The notes under the pieces: generated by a model | What the model was told of the DNA's origin: nothing | Database searches by the model: none | Seen by the model: the letters and a program-made list of their open reading frames with translations, nothing else | Part shown: one piece after another, positions 10,595 through 18,925 of the stretch | How the letters are laid out: each line of letters starts with the position of its first letter | Numbering within the stretch: the first letter of the stretch is position 1 | Made by a program: the position numbers and the translations under genes | Assembly: GCF_012999535.1 (NCBI RefSeq) | Contig: NZ_JABBWV010000009.1 | Location: 124,001-188,000 of the forward strand | DNA from: Microbispora sp. H11081 | GTDB lineage: Bacteria; Actinomycetota; Actinomycetes; Streptosporangiales; Streptosporangiaceae | DNA: 64,000 bases | Direction of reading: 5' to 3'

Positions 10595-11183
10595 CGGAGT
10601 GGTTCACCGTGCCTGTGTAGGTGCCGGCCACCGCCTGGGCGGGCACGTTGACGACGAGGGTCGGGTCCCACGTCGCGGAGTTGACGCCGGAGCCGCTCGT
10701 CTTGCTGAACGCCGTACGGGAAACGTCGAGCGACTGGGCGGCCGCCGCGTCCAACTGCCCGGGCACGAACGTGCCGGTGCCGGTGGTGGCCGTCGCCGGG
10801 CCTGACCAGTAGAGGACGGCGCTGTTGGGCACGGTCTCCGCCGCGGTGCCGCCGCCGGTGGTGAAGCCCCCGGACGCCGCGGACACGGTGGCCACCCACG
10901 TCGCGGTGAGCGCCGCGCGCTGGTCGGCCACCGTGATCGGGCCGAGTTGGCCGCTGATCTGGGCCGAGGGCGCGCCGCTGCCGATGCTGACAGGACCGTC
11001 GGGCACGGTGATCGTAAGCGCGCCCGGCGCGGTGACGGAGAAGGTGACGGTCGTGGGACAGGTGGTGGAGGCGGGACACTGGTCGGCCAACGCCGGCGAC
11101 GCCGTCGAGGCCCCCGTCAACGCCGTCACCAGCGCCAGTCCTGCGACAGCCGCCGACGACGCCGCGACACTCCTGTTGCCCAT
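10587..11183 (-). CDS. WxL-like secreted surface protein
   Basis: The 198-residue protein begins with a signal peptide (MGNRSVAASSAAVAGLALVT ... ALA). The mature part has the order of a WxL-type domain: LTITVPDGPVSIG, QLGPITVADQRAAL, ATWVATVSA, then W-D-P-T-L-VVNVPAQAVAGTYTGTV ending at the carboxyl terminus. The ATG at 11183 has GGAGGAGATCGGAAC before it. It overlaps the DUF916-like gene downstream. Partners of this kind form a wall-bound complex in Firmicutes; the same is inferred here. Confidence 0.65.
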   Translation of the reverse strand: MGNRSVAASSAAVAGLALVTALTGASTASPALADQCPASTTCPTTVTFSVTAPGALTITVPDGPVSIGSGAPSAQISGQLGPITVADQRAALTATWVATVSAASGGFTTGGGTAAETVPNSAVLYWSGPATATTGTGTFVPGQLDAAAAQSLDVSRTAFSKTSGSGVNSATWDPTLVVNVPAQAVAGTYTGTVNHSVA

Positions 11184-11453
11184 GTTCCGATCTCCTCCAT
11201 GGATGCGATGCCCCGTGCGGGCCCGGTCGGTGACATCCTGGCCGGTCCCCGGCGCGCGACACGGTCGTACGGACGGTGTCTGCGCACCCTTTGTGATCAG
11301 ATGACGCCCGGCGGGGACGAGCGGGCCGACGCCCATGGTTACGGCTCGCCACGGCGTGGCGACAGGTCGCGGGCACTTTCGGCGGTCTAGCCTGCCGTGG
11401 GTCGTTTCACAGACTCGATCGGCCGCGCGGCACCGCGGCGGGAAGGGCCATCC
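11184..11453. promoter_or_regulatory. Divergent spacer between two WxL-like genes
   Basis: This 270-bp stretch holds the start regions of two divergently transcribed, related secreted-protein genes. Ribosome sites are visible at both ends (GGAGGA for the minus gene, GGGAAGGG for the plus gene). No convincing -35/-10 pair, operator palindrome or RNA gene was recognised. Confidence 0.35.
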
Positions 11454-12188
11454 ATGCGGGTCGGTTTGGGCGCGATCGTGTCGGTGACACTGGCGGGGTC
11501 GATCGCCCCGCCTGTCACTCCGCCCTCCATGCCCGGCCTCGGGGCAGCACACGTGCGGTGGAGTCCGGACGACGGGCGGGAGCCTGCGGCCACGCGCGAC
11601 CCGGGCTCGTGGCGGGCCGGAACGGCCGCCGCCGACCAGGCCGGGACCGACGTGGCGAGCGAACCGATGGCCGCCTCGGGGACCGGCACGACCGCGGCCG
11701 ATGACGGCCGGGAGGACGGGACCGACGTGGCGAGCGAGCCGATGGTCGCCCTGCTGGCCGATCCGCTGACGATCACCGTGCCCGGCTCGGTGGACCTCGG
11801 CGGCGGCCCCCGGGGCGGCACGATCACCGCCTTTATGGGCACGGTCACCGTCGTGGACAGCCGGAACGGAGTGCCTCCGTGGACGGCGACCGTGTCCGCC
11901 ACGAACTTCACCACCGGCAGCGGGACACCCGCGCAGACGATCACGGCCGCGAACGTGGCCTACTGGTCAGGTATGCCGACCGCGTCGTCCGGCACAGGAA
12001 CCCGCACTCCCGGCCAGCGCACCGCCGTCGACCGGGTGCCCCTCAGCTCGCCGGTGGTCGCCTTCAGCGGGCGCAAGCAGACGGGAGTGCCGATGTCCAC
12101 GAGTTGGCAGCCCACGTTGGTCGTCACCGTCCCCGCCAACGCCGCCGCCGGACTCTACACCGGGACCGTCACCCATTCGGTGGCCTGA
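11454..12188 (+). CDS. WxL-like secreted protein with internal repeat
   Basis: About 244 residues. The start is the ATG at 11454 after GGGAAGGGCCATCC; the frame is open back to a GTG at 11397. A hydrophobic N-terminus is followed by a low-complexity Ala/Asp/Gly linker containing the nonapeptide GTDVASEPM twice. The WxL-like domain follows: LTITVPGSVDLG, GTVTVVDSRNG, WTATVSATNFTTG, and the C-terminal W-Q-P-T-L-VVTVPANAAAGLYTGTV. It is a paralogue of the protein at 10587-11183, placed divergently. Probably exported and wall-associated. Confidence 0.6.
   Translation: MRVGLGAIVSVTLAGSIAPPVTPPSMPGLGAAHVRWSPDDGREPAATRDPGSWRAGTAAADQAGTDVASEPMAASGTGTTAADDGREDGTDVASEPMVALLADPLTITVPGSVDLGGGPRGGTITAFMGTVTVVDSRNGVPPWTATVSATNFTTGSGTPAQTITAANVAYWSGMPTASSGTGTRTPGQRTAVDRVPLSSPVVAFSGRKQTGVPMSTSWQPTLVVTVPANAAAGLYTGTVTHSVA
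11643..11745 (+). repeat. 28-bp direct repeat inside the WxL-like gene
   Basis: The stretch beginning GGGACCGACGTGGCGAGCGA occurs at 11643-11670 and again at 11718-11745, with one mismatch across 28 bp and a 75-bp period. 75 is a multiple of three, so the duplication keeps frame and repeats GTDVASEPM in the linker. Confidence 0.85.
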
Positions 12189-12413
12189 TCATCCTCGATC
12201 CATCCTGCGGTTGAGAGTCTCGTGACCCGCCACGGACGCGGCGGACCGGCGAGGGCGGAGGCGGGTCCGCCATAGTGAGCCCGCCGGGTCGAGCCCGCGG
12301 GACCGCTGTCGCTGGTTCGAGGTCGCCAGGCCAACGGAGGGCGCGCCGTCCGACGTCGTCACGTGCGCGGCCGCGCCCGGCCTCTCGTTCTCCTCCATCG
12401 CCGAAGGGAAACC

Positions 12414-13541
12414 ATGCGACGCTCCGCACGAAACGTCCGCCGCCCGCTCGCCATGCTGGCACTGGCGGTGGCGACCGCCGCGCCGCTGTTCACCGGCCTG
12501 CCCGCCGCCGCCGCGCCGTTCGAGCGCCCGAAGCCGCTGCCGCCGTGGGTGCAGATCTGCCAGAAGCTGAAGCGGATGCCGGAGCACCGGCACATGCGGT
12601 GTCCCGTCCACCGTCCCCGCCCGCCCGCCAAGCCGTCCAGCGCCCAGGAGGACCTGCTGGTCCCGGTGGTCACGGAGCAGCTGACCCCCACCCTTCCGTC
12701 CTCGCCCATCGGCATCACCTCGGGCCCGGACGGCGCCCTCTGGTTCACCGAGAGCTACGCCAACAAGATCGGCCGCCTCACCACCGACGGCGACTTCACC
12801 GAGTTCACCGTGCCGACGGACGACTCCGAACCGGGACAGATCACCACCGGACCGGACGGGGCCCTGTGGTTCACCGAGTCGGCAGCGGACAAGATCGGCC
12901 GGATCACCGCTTCCGGCGTCTTCACCGAGTACGCAGTGCCCACCGCGGGGTCCTACCCCTGGGGCATCACCACCGGACCCGACGGCAACCTGTGGTTCGT
13001 GGAGACGGCCGGCAACAAGATCGGCCGGATCACCCCCGCCGGTGTCGTCACCGAGTTCGCACTGCCGACGAGTGACGCCTATCCGATCCAGATCACGACA
13101 GGGCCCGACGGCAACCTGTGGTTCACCGAGTCGTTCACCGGCAAGATCGGGCAGATCACCACCTCGGGCACCTTCACGGAATACACCATCCCCTCCACGG
13201 GGGCGATGCCCATAGGGATCGTCACCGGGCCGGACGACAACCTCTGGTACGCCGACAGCAACGGGAAGGTCAGCAACGTCACCACCGACGGCGACTTCAC
13301 CGAATACCCGGTGCACAACATCGACGCATTCCCATGGGGCATCACCAACGGACCCGACGGCAGGCTGTGGGTGACCGAGCAACTCGGCAACTCGGCGACC
13401 AGCGTCAGCGTCAACGGGTATGTCATCGAGCACTACATGCCGACGGTTCTCGCCGGGCCGTTCGAGATCGCCACCGGATCGGACGGCAACCTCTATGTGA
13501 CGGAGAACTACATCTCAAAGATCGCCAAAGTCACTCTCTGA
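12414..13541 (+). CDS. Secreted Vgb-like seven-bladed beta-propeller
   Basis: The 375-residue protein has a signal peptide (to about residue 35), a proline-rich linker, then seven repeats of ~42 residues with core I-T-x-G-P-D-G-x-L-W-F-x-E ... K-I-G-x-I-T, as in the virginiamycin B lyase (streptogramin lyase) family. Known Vgb enzymes are cytoplasmic and use a propeller histidine; here no blade has a histidine in the usual P-H-G-I position (SPIGI, YPWGI, MPIGI, GPFEI). A drug-lyase function is therefore doubtful, and surface binding is as likely. The ATG at 12414 follows GAAGGGAAACC. Confidence 0.75.
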   Translation: MRRSARNVRRPLAMLALAVATAAPLFTGLPAAAAPFERPKPLPPWVQICQKLKRMPEHRHMRCPVHRPRPPAKPSSAQEDLLVPVVTEQLTPTLPSSPIGITSGPDGALWFTESYANKIGRLTTDGDFTEFTVPTDDSEPGQITTGPDGALWFTESAADKIGRITASGVFTEYAVPTAGSYPWGITTGPDGNLWFVETAGNKIGRITPAGVVTEFALPTSDAYPIQITTGPDGNLWFTESFTGKIGQITTSGTFTEYTIPSTGAMPIGIVTGPDDNLWYADSNGKVSNVTTDGDFTEYPVHNIDAFPWGITNGPDGRLWVTEQLGNSATSVSVNGYVIEHYMPTVLAGPFEIATGSDGNLYVTENYISKIAKVTL

Positions 13542-13556
13542 CCGGCCGCCCCGGTC

Positions 13557-13600
13557 ACCGGCACGGGCCGCCGCCGCTTACGGCGACGGCCCGTGCCGGT
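13557..13600. terminator. Bidirectional terminator hairpin
   Basis: ACCGGCACGGGCCG (13557-13570) pairs perfectly with CGGCCCGTGCCGGT (13587-13600), with a smaller inner stem around CTTAC. It lies between the convergent propeller gene and hom. There is no T tract, as is common in GC-rich actinomycetes. Confidence 0.75.
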
Positions 13601-13631
13601 CTCACGGCCTCTCAGTGCCTCTAAGGGCCTC

Positions 13632-14939
13632 TCAGGGCGCGTCGTCGCCCTCGACCCGCATGACGCTCGCCACCGCGCGGACGATGTTCAGGTCGCGCAG
13701 CTCCTTGATCGTGTCCGACAGGGCGGCGTCGCTCGCCCGGTGGGTCACCAGCACGAGCTGGGCGTCGTCCCCCCGGCCCTCCTGGCGCACCGTCTGGATC
13801 GACACGTCGTGCCTGGCGAAGATGTCGGCGACCCGGGCGAGCACACCGGGCTTGTCCGCGACGTCCAGCGACACGTGGTAGCGGGTGACGCTGTCGCCCA
13901 TCGGGTGGACCGCGAGGTCGGCGTACGTCGACTCCTCGGGCCCGCGGGTGCCGGCGAGACGGTTGCGCGCCACGGCGACGATGTCACCCAGCACGGCGCT
14001 GGCCGTGGGCGCGCCGCCCGCGCCCGCGCCGTAGAACATCAGCCGCCCGGCCGACTCGGCCTCCACGAACACCGCGTTGTACGCCTCGCGCACCCCGGCC
14101 AGGGGGTGCGTCCTCGGGATCATCGCGGGATGCACGCGCACCCCGACCGACCGGCCGTCGTCGGAGCGGGCGCAGATGGCCAGCAGCTTGATGACGTACC
14201 CCATTCCCTTGGCCGAGGCGACGTCGGCCGCGGTGATCTCCGTGATGCCCTCGCGGTGCACGTCGGCGGCGGTCACCCGGCTGTGGAAGGCGATGCCGGC
14301 CAGGATCGCCGCCTTGGCCGCGGCGTCGAAACCCTCGACGTCGGCCGTCGGGTCGGCCTCTGCGTACCCGAGCGCCTGCGCCTCCTCCAGCGCGTCGTTG
14401 AACGACGCGCCGGTGGAGTCCATCTTGTCGAGGATGTAGTTGGTGGTGCCGTTGACGATGCCCAGCACGCGGCGCACCCGGTCACCGGCCAGCGACTCGC
14501 GCAGCGGGCGCAGCAGCGGGATCGCCCCGGCGACGCTCGCCTCGAAGTACAGGTCGGCGCCGTTCTCGCGGGCGGCACGGTGGATCGTCGCGCCGTCCTC
14601 CGCGAGCAGCGCCTTGTTGGCGCTCACCACGGACTTGCCGCGCGCCATCGCGGCGAGGATCAGCGACCTGGCGGGCTCGATGCCGCCGATCACCTCGACG
14701 ACGATGTCCACGTCGTCCCTGGTGACCAGTGCCTCCGCGTCGGTCGTGAGCAGCGCGGGGTCCATGTCGGCGTCCCGCTTGCGCCCGAGCCTGCGCACGG
14801 CCACACCGGCCAGCTCCAGCGGGGCGCCGACGCGGGCGGCCAGGTCGTCGGCCTGCTCGTGCAGCAGGCGCACGACCTGCGATCCGACGACGCCGCAGCC
14901 CAGCAGCGCGACCCTGAGCGCCGGTTTGGCTTTACTCAC
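13632..14939 (-). CDS. hom: Homoserine dehydrogenase
   Basis: Reduces aspartate semialdehyde to L-homoserine with NAD(P)H, the branch point to threonine and methionine. The 435-residue protein has the Rossmann motif LLGCGVVGSQV near residue 11, the catalytic-domain stretch GIVNGTTNYIL, and a C-terminal ACT domain (about 350-425, HVSLDVADKPGVLARVADIF) that normally gives threonine feedback inhibition. The GTG start is preceded by GAGGAGGGGTC. It lies 42 nt downstream of lysA on the same strand, probably one operon. thrC and thrB are displaced to the window's left edge. Confidence 0.95.
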   Translation of the reverse strand: MSKAKPALRVALLGCGVVGSQVVRLLHEQADDLAARVGAPLELAGVAVRRLGRKRDADMDPALLTTDAEALVTRDDVDIVVEVIGGIEPARSLILAAMARGKSVVSANKALLAEDGATIHRAARENGADLYFEASVAGAIPLLRPLRESLAGDRVRRVLGIVNGTTNYILDKMDSTGASFNDALEEAQALGYAEADPTADVEGFDAAAKAAILAGIAFHSRVTAADVHREGITEITAADVASAKGMGYVIKLLAICARSDDGRSVGVRVHPAMIPRTHPLAGVREAYNAVFVEAESAGRLMFYGAGAGGAPTASAVLGDIVAVARNRLAGTRGPEESTYADLAVHPMGDSVTRYHVSLDVADKPGVLARVADIFARHDVSIQTVRQEGRGDDAQLVLVTHRASDAALSDTIKELRDLNIVRAVASVMRVEGDDAP

Positions 14940-14981
14940 GACCCCTCCTCGCTTCGCCGCCGGACGGTCCGGAGCGGCCGG

Positions 14982-16382
14982 TCACAGCTGCCCCCTGAGC
15001 AGGTCGTCCTCGGTCTCCCCGCGGATGATGACCCGCGCACGGCCGTCGGACACCGCGACGACGGCGGGCCTGGGCAGATAGTTGTAGTTGTTGGACAGCG
15101 ACCGGCAGTAGGCGCCGGTGCCCGCGACGGCGATCAGGTCGCCGGGGGCGAGGTCGCCCGGCAGGTACAGGTCGCGCACCACCATGTCGCCACTCTCGCA
15201 GTGCTTGCCGACCAGGCGCGACAGCATCGGCGCCGCCTGGCTCACGCGGGAGGCGAGCACGGCCGTGTAGTCGGCGCCGTACAGGGCGGTGCGGATGTTG
15301 TCGCTCATGCCGCCGTCGACGCTCACGTAGGTGCGCAGGCCCTCCACGTCCTTGACGGTACCGGCCTCGTACAGGGTCACGCCGGACACCCCGGCGATCG
15401 AGCGGCCGGGCTCGACCGTGAGGCGCGGCACGGGCAGCGCGGCCGACTCGCACACCTTCGTGACGATCTCCCGCAGGCCGTCGGCGATGACCTTGACGTC
15501 CAGGCTCTCGTCGCCCGCCACGTACGGAATGCCGTACCCGCCGCCGAGGTCCAGCTCAGGGAGCACGACGCCGTGCTCCTCCTTGATCTCGACCAGCAGC
15601 CGGGCCAGGCGGCGGGCCGCGACCTCGAAGCCGCCGGTGTCCGTGATCTGCGACCCGATGTGGGAGTGCAGGCCGACCAGTTCGAGCTGCGGCAGCGCGA
15701 GGATGCGCCGCACCGCCTCCGCGGCGGCGCCGCTGCTCAGCGACAGGCCGAACTTCTGGTCGTCGTGAGCGGTCGCGATGAACTCGTGGGTGTGCGCCTC
15801 GACGCCCACGGTCACCCGGATCATCACCTTCGGCCGCACGCCGTGCTTGTCAGCGAGGAAACCGAGACGGGCGATCTCCTCGTAGGAGTCGATCACGATG
15901 TGGCCCACGCCGACCTGGACCGCCTTGTCCAGCTCGGCCAGCGACTTGTTGTTGCCGTGCATCGTGATCCGCTCGGGCGGGAAGCCCACGCTCAGCGCCA
16001 CGGCGAGCTCGCCCGCGCTGCAGACGTCGAGGCCGAGACCCTCCTGGTCGATCCAGCGGGCGACCTCCCGGCACAGGAACGCCTTGGCGGCGTAGTGGAC
16101 CTCGCCGTCGTGGAACGCGGACCGGTATTCACGGCAGCGTGAGCGGAAGTCCTCCTCGTCGACGACGTACAGAGGAGTGCCGAACTCCTTCGCCAGGTCG
16201 CGCACGTCGATTCCGCCGATCGTGACGGCGCCGTCGGCCCTGCCGGACGTTCGCGGCCAGATGGCCGGTTCGAGCGCGTTGAGATCGGCGGGCACGTGCG
16301 GCGGACGCTCATCGGAGTGTCCGGCGGCGACGATCGTTGAGGCGGCGTGCAGGTCGCCGGCTGGGTGGGCGAATCGACTCAC
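14982..16382 (-). CDS. lysA: Diaminopimelate decarboxylase
   Basis: Last step of lysine synthesis: PLP-dependent decarboxylation of meso-diaminopimelate. The 466-residue protein shows the PLP lysine in [11 protein letters not shown] near residue 100, HSHIGSQI near residue 240, and the substrate-site cysteine in KHCESGDM. The GTG start at 16382 has no good Shine-Dalgarno sequence, but TAGCCT (16395-16390) stands 7 nt upstream, so the transcript may be leaderless. hom follows closely and nrtL lies upstream in the same direction. Confidence 0.95.
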   Translation of the reverse strand: MSRFAHPAGDLHAASTIVAAGHSDERPPHVPADLNALEPAIWPRTSGRADGAVTIGGIDVRDLAKEFGTPLYVVDEEDFRSRCREYRSAFHDGEVHYAAKAFLCREVARWIDQEGLGLDVCSAGELAVALSVGFPPERITMHGNNKSLAELDKAVQVGVGHIVIDSYEEIARLGFLADKHGVRPKVMIRVTVGVEAHTHEFIATAHDDQKFGLSLSSGAAAEAVRRILALPQLELVGLHSHIGSQITDTGGFEVAARRLARLLVEIKEEHGVVLPELDLGGGYGIPYVAGDESLDVKVIADGLREIVTKVCESAALPVPRLTVEPGRSIAGVSGVTLYEAGTVKDVEGLRTYVSVDGGMSDNIRTALYGADYTAVLASRVSQAAPMLSRLVGKHCESGDMVVRDLYLPGDLAPGDLIAVAGTGAYCRSLSNNYNYLPRPAVVAVSDGRARVIIRGETEDDLLRGQL

Positions 16383-16389
16383 CCGAACG

Positions 16390-16395
16390 AGGCTA
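16390..16395 (-). promoter_or_regulatory. Putative leaderless -10 box of lysA
   Basis: TAGCCT ends 7 nt before the GTG of lysA with no Shine-Dalgarno sequence between. The same arrangement recurs at several other genes in the window. The -35 element is not clear. Confidence 0.4.
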
Positions 16396-16510
16396 GCCGA
16401 CCCTGCGATTCACTCGCGCCCGCTGTTCAACCTGCGAGACAGCCTTAAAGGAAGATATTCAGATCCGCAGGTCGATTACGGCATAGCTTTCGGCGATCGG
16501 CCGATTTGGT

Positions 16511-17203
16511 TCAGATTCTGCCCGGCGGGGCGACGCCGAGCTCCACCAGCCCTTCGCCGAGAACCCGGCGCACCGCCTCCCCCATCCGTACCCGGGCCGT
16601 GTGGACCTCCGACGGCGCCTCGTCGCCCCTGGGAATCGGGCACGCGCGCTCGACGGCCGTGTGGTAGGCCTCGGCGAGCCGCTCCAGGTAGACCGCCCAG
16701 CCGGGATCACGGCTCTCCCTCCTGCTCGGCAGTTCGGCCAGGACCCGCAGCACGGCCCGGTCGTACGGGCCGTCGAGCAGTTCGGGCCGCGCCGCCGTGC
16801 CGGTCGGCACGCCGAGATCGCGGGCCCATCGCCGTACGGCTCCCGCCCTCACGTACGCGTACCGCACGGCGAAACCTGGGTTGTCCCACGTACGGGGGAA
16901 GTCCGGCCACGGCGGCGTGGGGGCCTCCCGGGCCGGGGGCACGGCGGCCGGGGCGGCCAGGACGTCCTCCACGATCTCACCCGGGGTGGCGACGCCGATG
17001 ACGAGGAAGCCGTTCGGCCGGACGTCCACCCGCCGGACCCCGGGCGCCGCGCGCAGCCGTGCCGCGAGCCGCTCCGCCACCTCGGCCGGGGGCTGCGCAG
17101 TCGCCCGCAGCGCGGCGGTGGAGGCGAACAGCGCCTCCCGCTCCCACGACCCCTGCGGCACGGGCGGCGCGCCGAGCACGGCGCGCAGCGCCTCCATGAT
17201 CAT
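16511..17203 (-). CDS. nrtL: ArgS-related anticodon-binding-domain protein NrtL
   Basis: The 230-residue protein resembles only the C-terminal part of arginyl-tRNA synthetase (DALR anticodon-binding domain); the stretch [20 protein letters not shown] corresponds to the synthetase's DNPxYxVQYAHAR. No catalytic HIGH or KMSKS motif is present, so it cannot charge tRNA. Actinomycete genomes carry this protein just upstream of lysA, as here. Its role is not established. The ATG at 17203 overlaps the upstream tetR stop as ATGA, which decides the start over ATGs nearby. Confidence 0.75.
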   Translation of the reverse strand: MIMEALRAVLGAPPVPQGSWEREALFASTAALRATAQPPAEVAERLAARLRAAPGVRRVDVRPNGFLVIGVATPGEIVEDVLAAPAAVPPAREAPTPPWPDFPRTWDNPGFAVRYAYVRAGAVRRWARDLGVPTGTAARPELLDGPYDRAVLRVLAELPSRRESRDPGWAVYLERLAEAYHTAVERACPIPRGDEAPSEVHTARVRMGEAVRRVLGEGLVELGVAPPGRI

Positions 17204-17868
17204 GGCGAGGCCGGGGCGTCCCTGGGCGCGGCGGTCAGCGTGAGGCACCCGGGGATCGCGGCGAACGCCTCTCGCAGGCGCGCGGCCAGGTCCGCGGCCC
17301 CGGGCTCGCCCGGCATGGACGTCCAGGACTCCAGAGCGGCGTGCCAGGCCGCGATGAGCATGTCGAGCACGAGTCTCGCCCGCAGGTCGTCCGCGTCGCC
17401 CAGATCGAAACGGCGGCGCAGGATCGCGAGCGCCTCACGGGTGGTTCGGTCGCAGAAGTGCAGGCCGTACGCCCCCACCGAGGGGATCCGCGCGGCCAGC
17501 CGCTCGCCGAGCCGAACCTGGCGCGCCCAGCCGTCGCCGGTCATCCGGCCGACGGCGACGAGCAGGCAGTCCTGCGCCAGTTCGATGACAGGGCGTCCGG
17601 AGCCGGGCTCGCACCGCTCCAGTTCGTCGAGGAACGCCGCCCACATGTCCTGGGAGGGCGTCAGCGCGACATCTTCCTTGCTACCGAAGTTGCGGAAGAA
17701 GGTGCGCTTGGAGACCTCCACCGCCGCGCAGAGGTCGTCGAGGGTCGTCTCCTCGAAACCCCGCTCGGTGAACAGTTCCAGGGCCGCGTCGACCAGCGCC
17801 CGGCGGGTGCGCAGCTTCTTGCGCTCACGCAGCGGGAGCTCGTCGGCCGGAACGGCGGTGATGGTCAT
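17200..17868 (-). CDS. TetR-family regulator
   Basis: The 222-residue regulator has an N-terminal helix-turn-helix (about residues 15-60: [40 protein letters not shown]) and a helical ligand-binding C-terminal domain. The frame is open to 18066, but the ATG at 17868 sits 7 nt after TAGACT (17881-17876) and gives the normal TetR start MTITAV. It is divergent from a quinone-oxidoreductase-like gene across a spacer carrying two near-identical palindromes, so it probably represses both that gene and itself. It overlaps nrtL by ATGA. Confidence 0.88.
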   Translation of the reverse strand: MTITAVPADELPLRERKKLRTRRALVDAALELFTERGFEETTLDDLCAAVEVSKRTFFRNFGSKEDVALTPSQDMWAAFLDELERCEPGSGRPVIELAQDCLLVAVGRMTGDGWARQVRLGERLAARIPSVGAYGLHFCDRTTREALAILRRRFDLGDADDLRARLVLDMLIAAWHAALESWTSMPGEPGAADLAARLREAFAAIPGCLTLTAAPRDAPASP

Positions 17869-17911
17869 CGCGGCCAGTCTAGCCTCGCCGCAAGCTGCCC
17901 CTTGAAGGCAA

Positions 17912-17964
17912 ATGCCACTGAGTGGCATAGTGAGTGGCCGCAACGCTTCTGCCACCGAGTGGCA
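17912..17964. promoter_or_regulatory. Two TetR operator palindromes
   Basis: ATGCCACTGAGTGGCAT (17912-17928) is a perfect 17-nt palindrome; TGCCACCGAGTGGCA (17950-17964) is the same core with one change. Their centres lie 37 bp apart in the divergent tetR/oxidoreductase spacer. Such twin sites are typical of TetR autoregulation; binding is inferred. Confidence 0.75.
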
Positions 17965-17985
17965 CTTTTCGTGAAGGGACGACTC

Positions 17986-18915
17986 ATGCGCGCTCTGCTC
18001 GTCGACAGGTCCGCGCCCGCCGGCCTGAGGCTCGGCGAGGCTCCGGACCCCGAGCCCGCCCCGCATCAGGCGCTGGTCCGGGTGACCGCGACCTCGCTCA
18101 ACTACGGCGAGGTCAGGTTCGGCATCGAGAACGCACCCGACGGCGCCGTACCGGGATGGGACGCGGCCGGGGTGGTCGAACGGGCCGCCGCCGACGGGTC
18201 CGGCCCCGCCGCGGGAACCCCCGTGGTGACGCTAGGCGTCGACGGGGCGTGGGCGGAGTACCGCGCCGTGGACACCTCTCACATCGGAACGCTTCCGGCG
18301 AACGCCGACCTCGGCGCGATCAGCACGATCCCGGTGGCCGCCGGCAGCGCGCTGCGCGCCCTGCACCGGCTCGGCCCCATCCTCGGCAGGAGGGTGCTGG
18401 TCACCGGCGCCACCGGCGGGGTCGGCAGGTACGCCGTGCAGCTGGCCCGGCTCGGCGGGGCCCACGTGATCGCGTCCACCGGCGATCCCGGGGCGCACGG
18501 CGACGGCCTGCGGGCGCTCGGCGCGCACGAGGTGGTCGACCGGCCGTCCGCCCTCGGCGACCCGGTGCACGGCGTGCTCGACATCGTGGGCGGGCCCACC
18601 CTTGTGGAGGCGTACGACAGGCTGGCCGAGGGCGGCACCCTGGTGGCCGTGGGACATGTGACCGGCGAGCCGGAGACCTTCCCGTTCGGCGCGTTCTCCG
18701 GCGACCAGGGCCGTCACGACCGTTCGGTGGTCACGTTCTTCCTGCTCGCCTGCGGCGGGCTCGCTGCCGACTTCACCTGGCTCGCCGGGCAGGTCGCATC
18801 CGGCCGTCTCGATCCGGGGATCTCCTGGCGCGGCGGCTGGGAGAAGGCGCAGGAGGCGGTGGCGCTCCTCCTCGACCGCCGCCTCCACGGCAAGGCCGTG
18901 CTCGACCTCCGGTGA
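17986..18915 (+). CDS. Zinc-independent MDR-family NAD(P)H oxidoreductase (quinone-reductase-like)
   Basis: The 309-residue medium-chain dehydrogenase/reductase has a GroES-like N-terminal domain ([29 protein letters not shown]) and a Rossmann cofactor domain with [18 protein letters not shown] near residue 140. Zinc-ligand cysteines are absent, which fits the quinone-oxidoreductase or enoyl-reductase-like subgroup. AAGGGACGACTC precedes the ATG. The adjacent divergent TetR gene and twin palindromes suggest induction by a small electrophile or drug; the actual ligand is unknown. Confidence 0.85.
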   Translation: MRALLVDRSAPAGLRLGEAPDPEPAPHQALVRVTATSLNYGEVRFGIENAPDGAVPGWDAAGVVERAAADGSGPAAGTPVVTLGVDGAWAEYRAVDTSHIGTLPANADLGAISTIPVAAGSALRALHRLGPILGRRVLVTGATGGVGRYAVQLARLGGAHVIASTGDPGAHGDGLRALGAHEVVDRPSALGDPVHGVLDIVGGPTLVEAYDRLAEGGTLVAVGHVTGEPETFPFGAFSGDQGRHDRSVVTFFLLACGGLAADFTWLAGQVASGRLDPGISWRGGWEKAQEAVALLLDRRLHGKAVLDLR

Positions 18916-18925
18916 GGCCGGTGGC

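Noticed and set aside
12414-13541. Streptogramin lyase resistance gene
   Set aside because: Signal peptide and absence of propeller histidines argue against the enzymatic call, despite strong repeat similarity.
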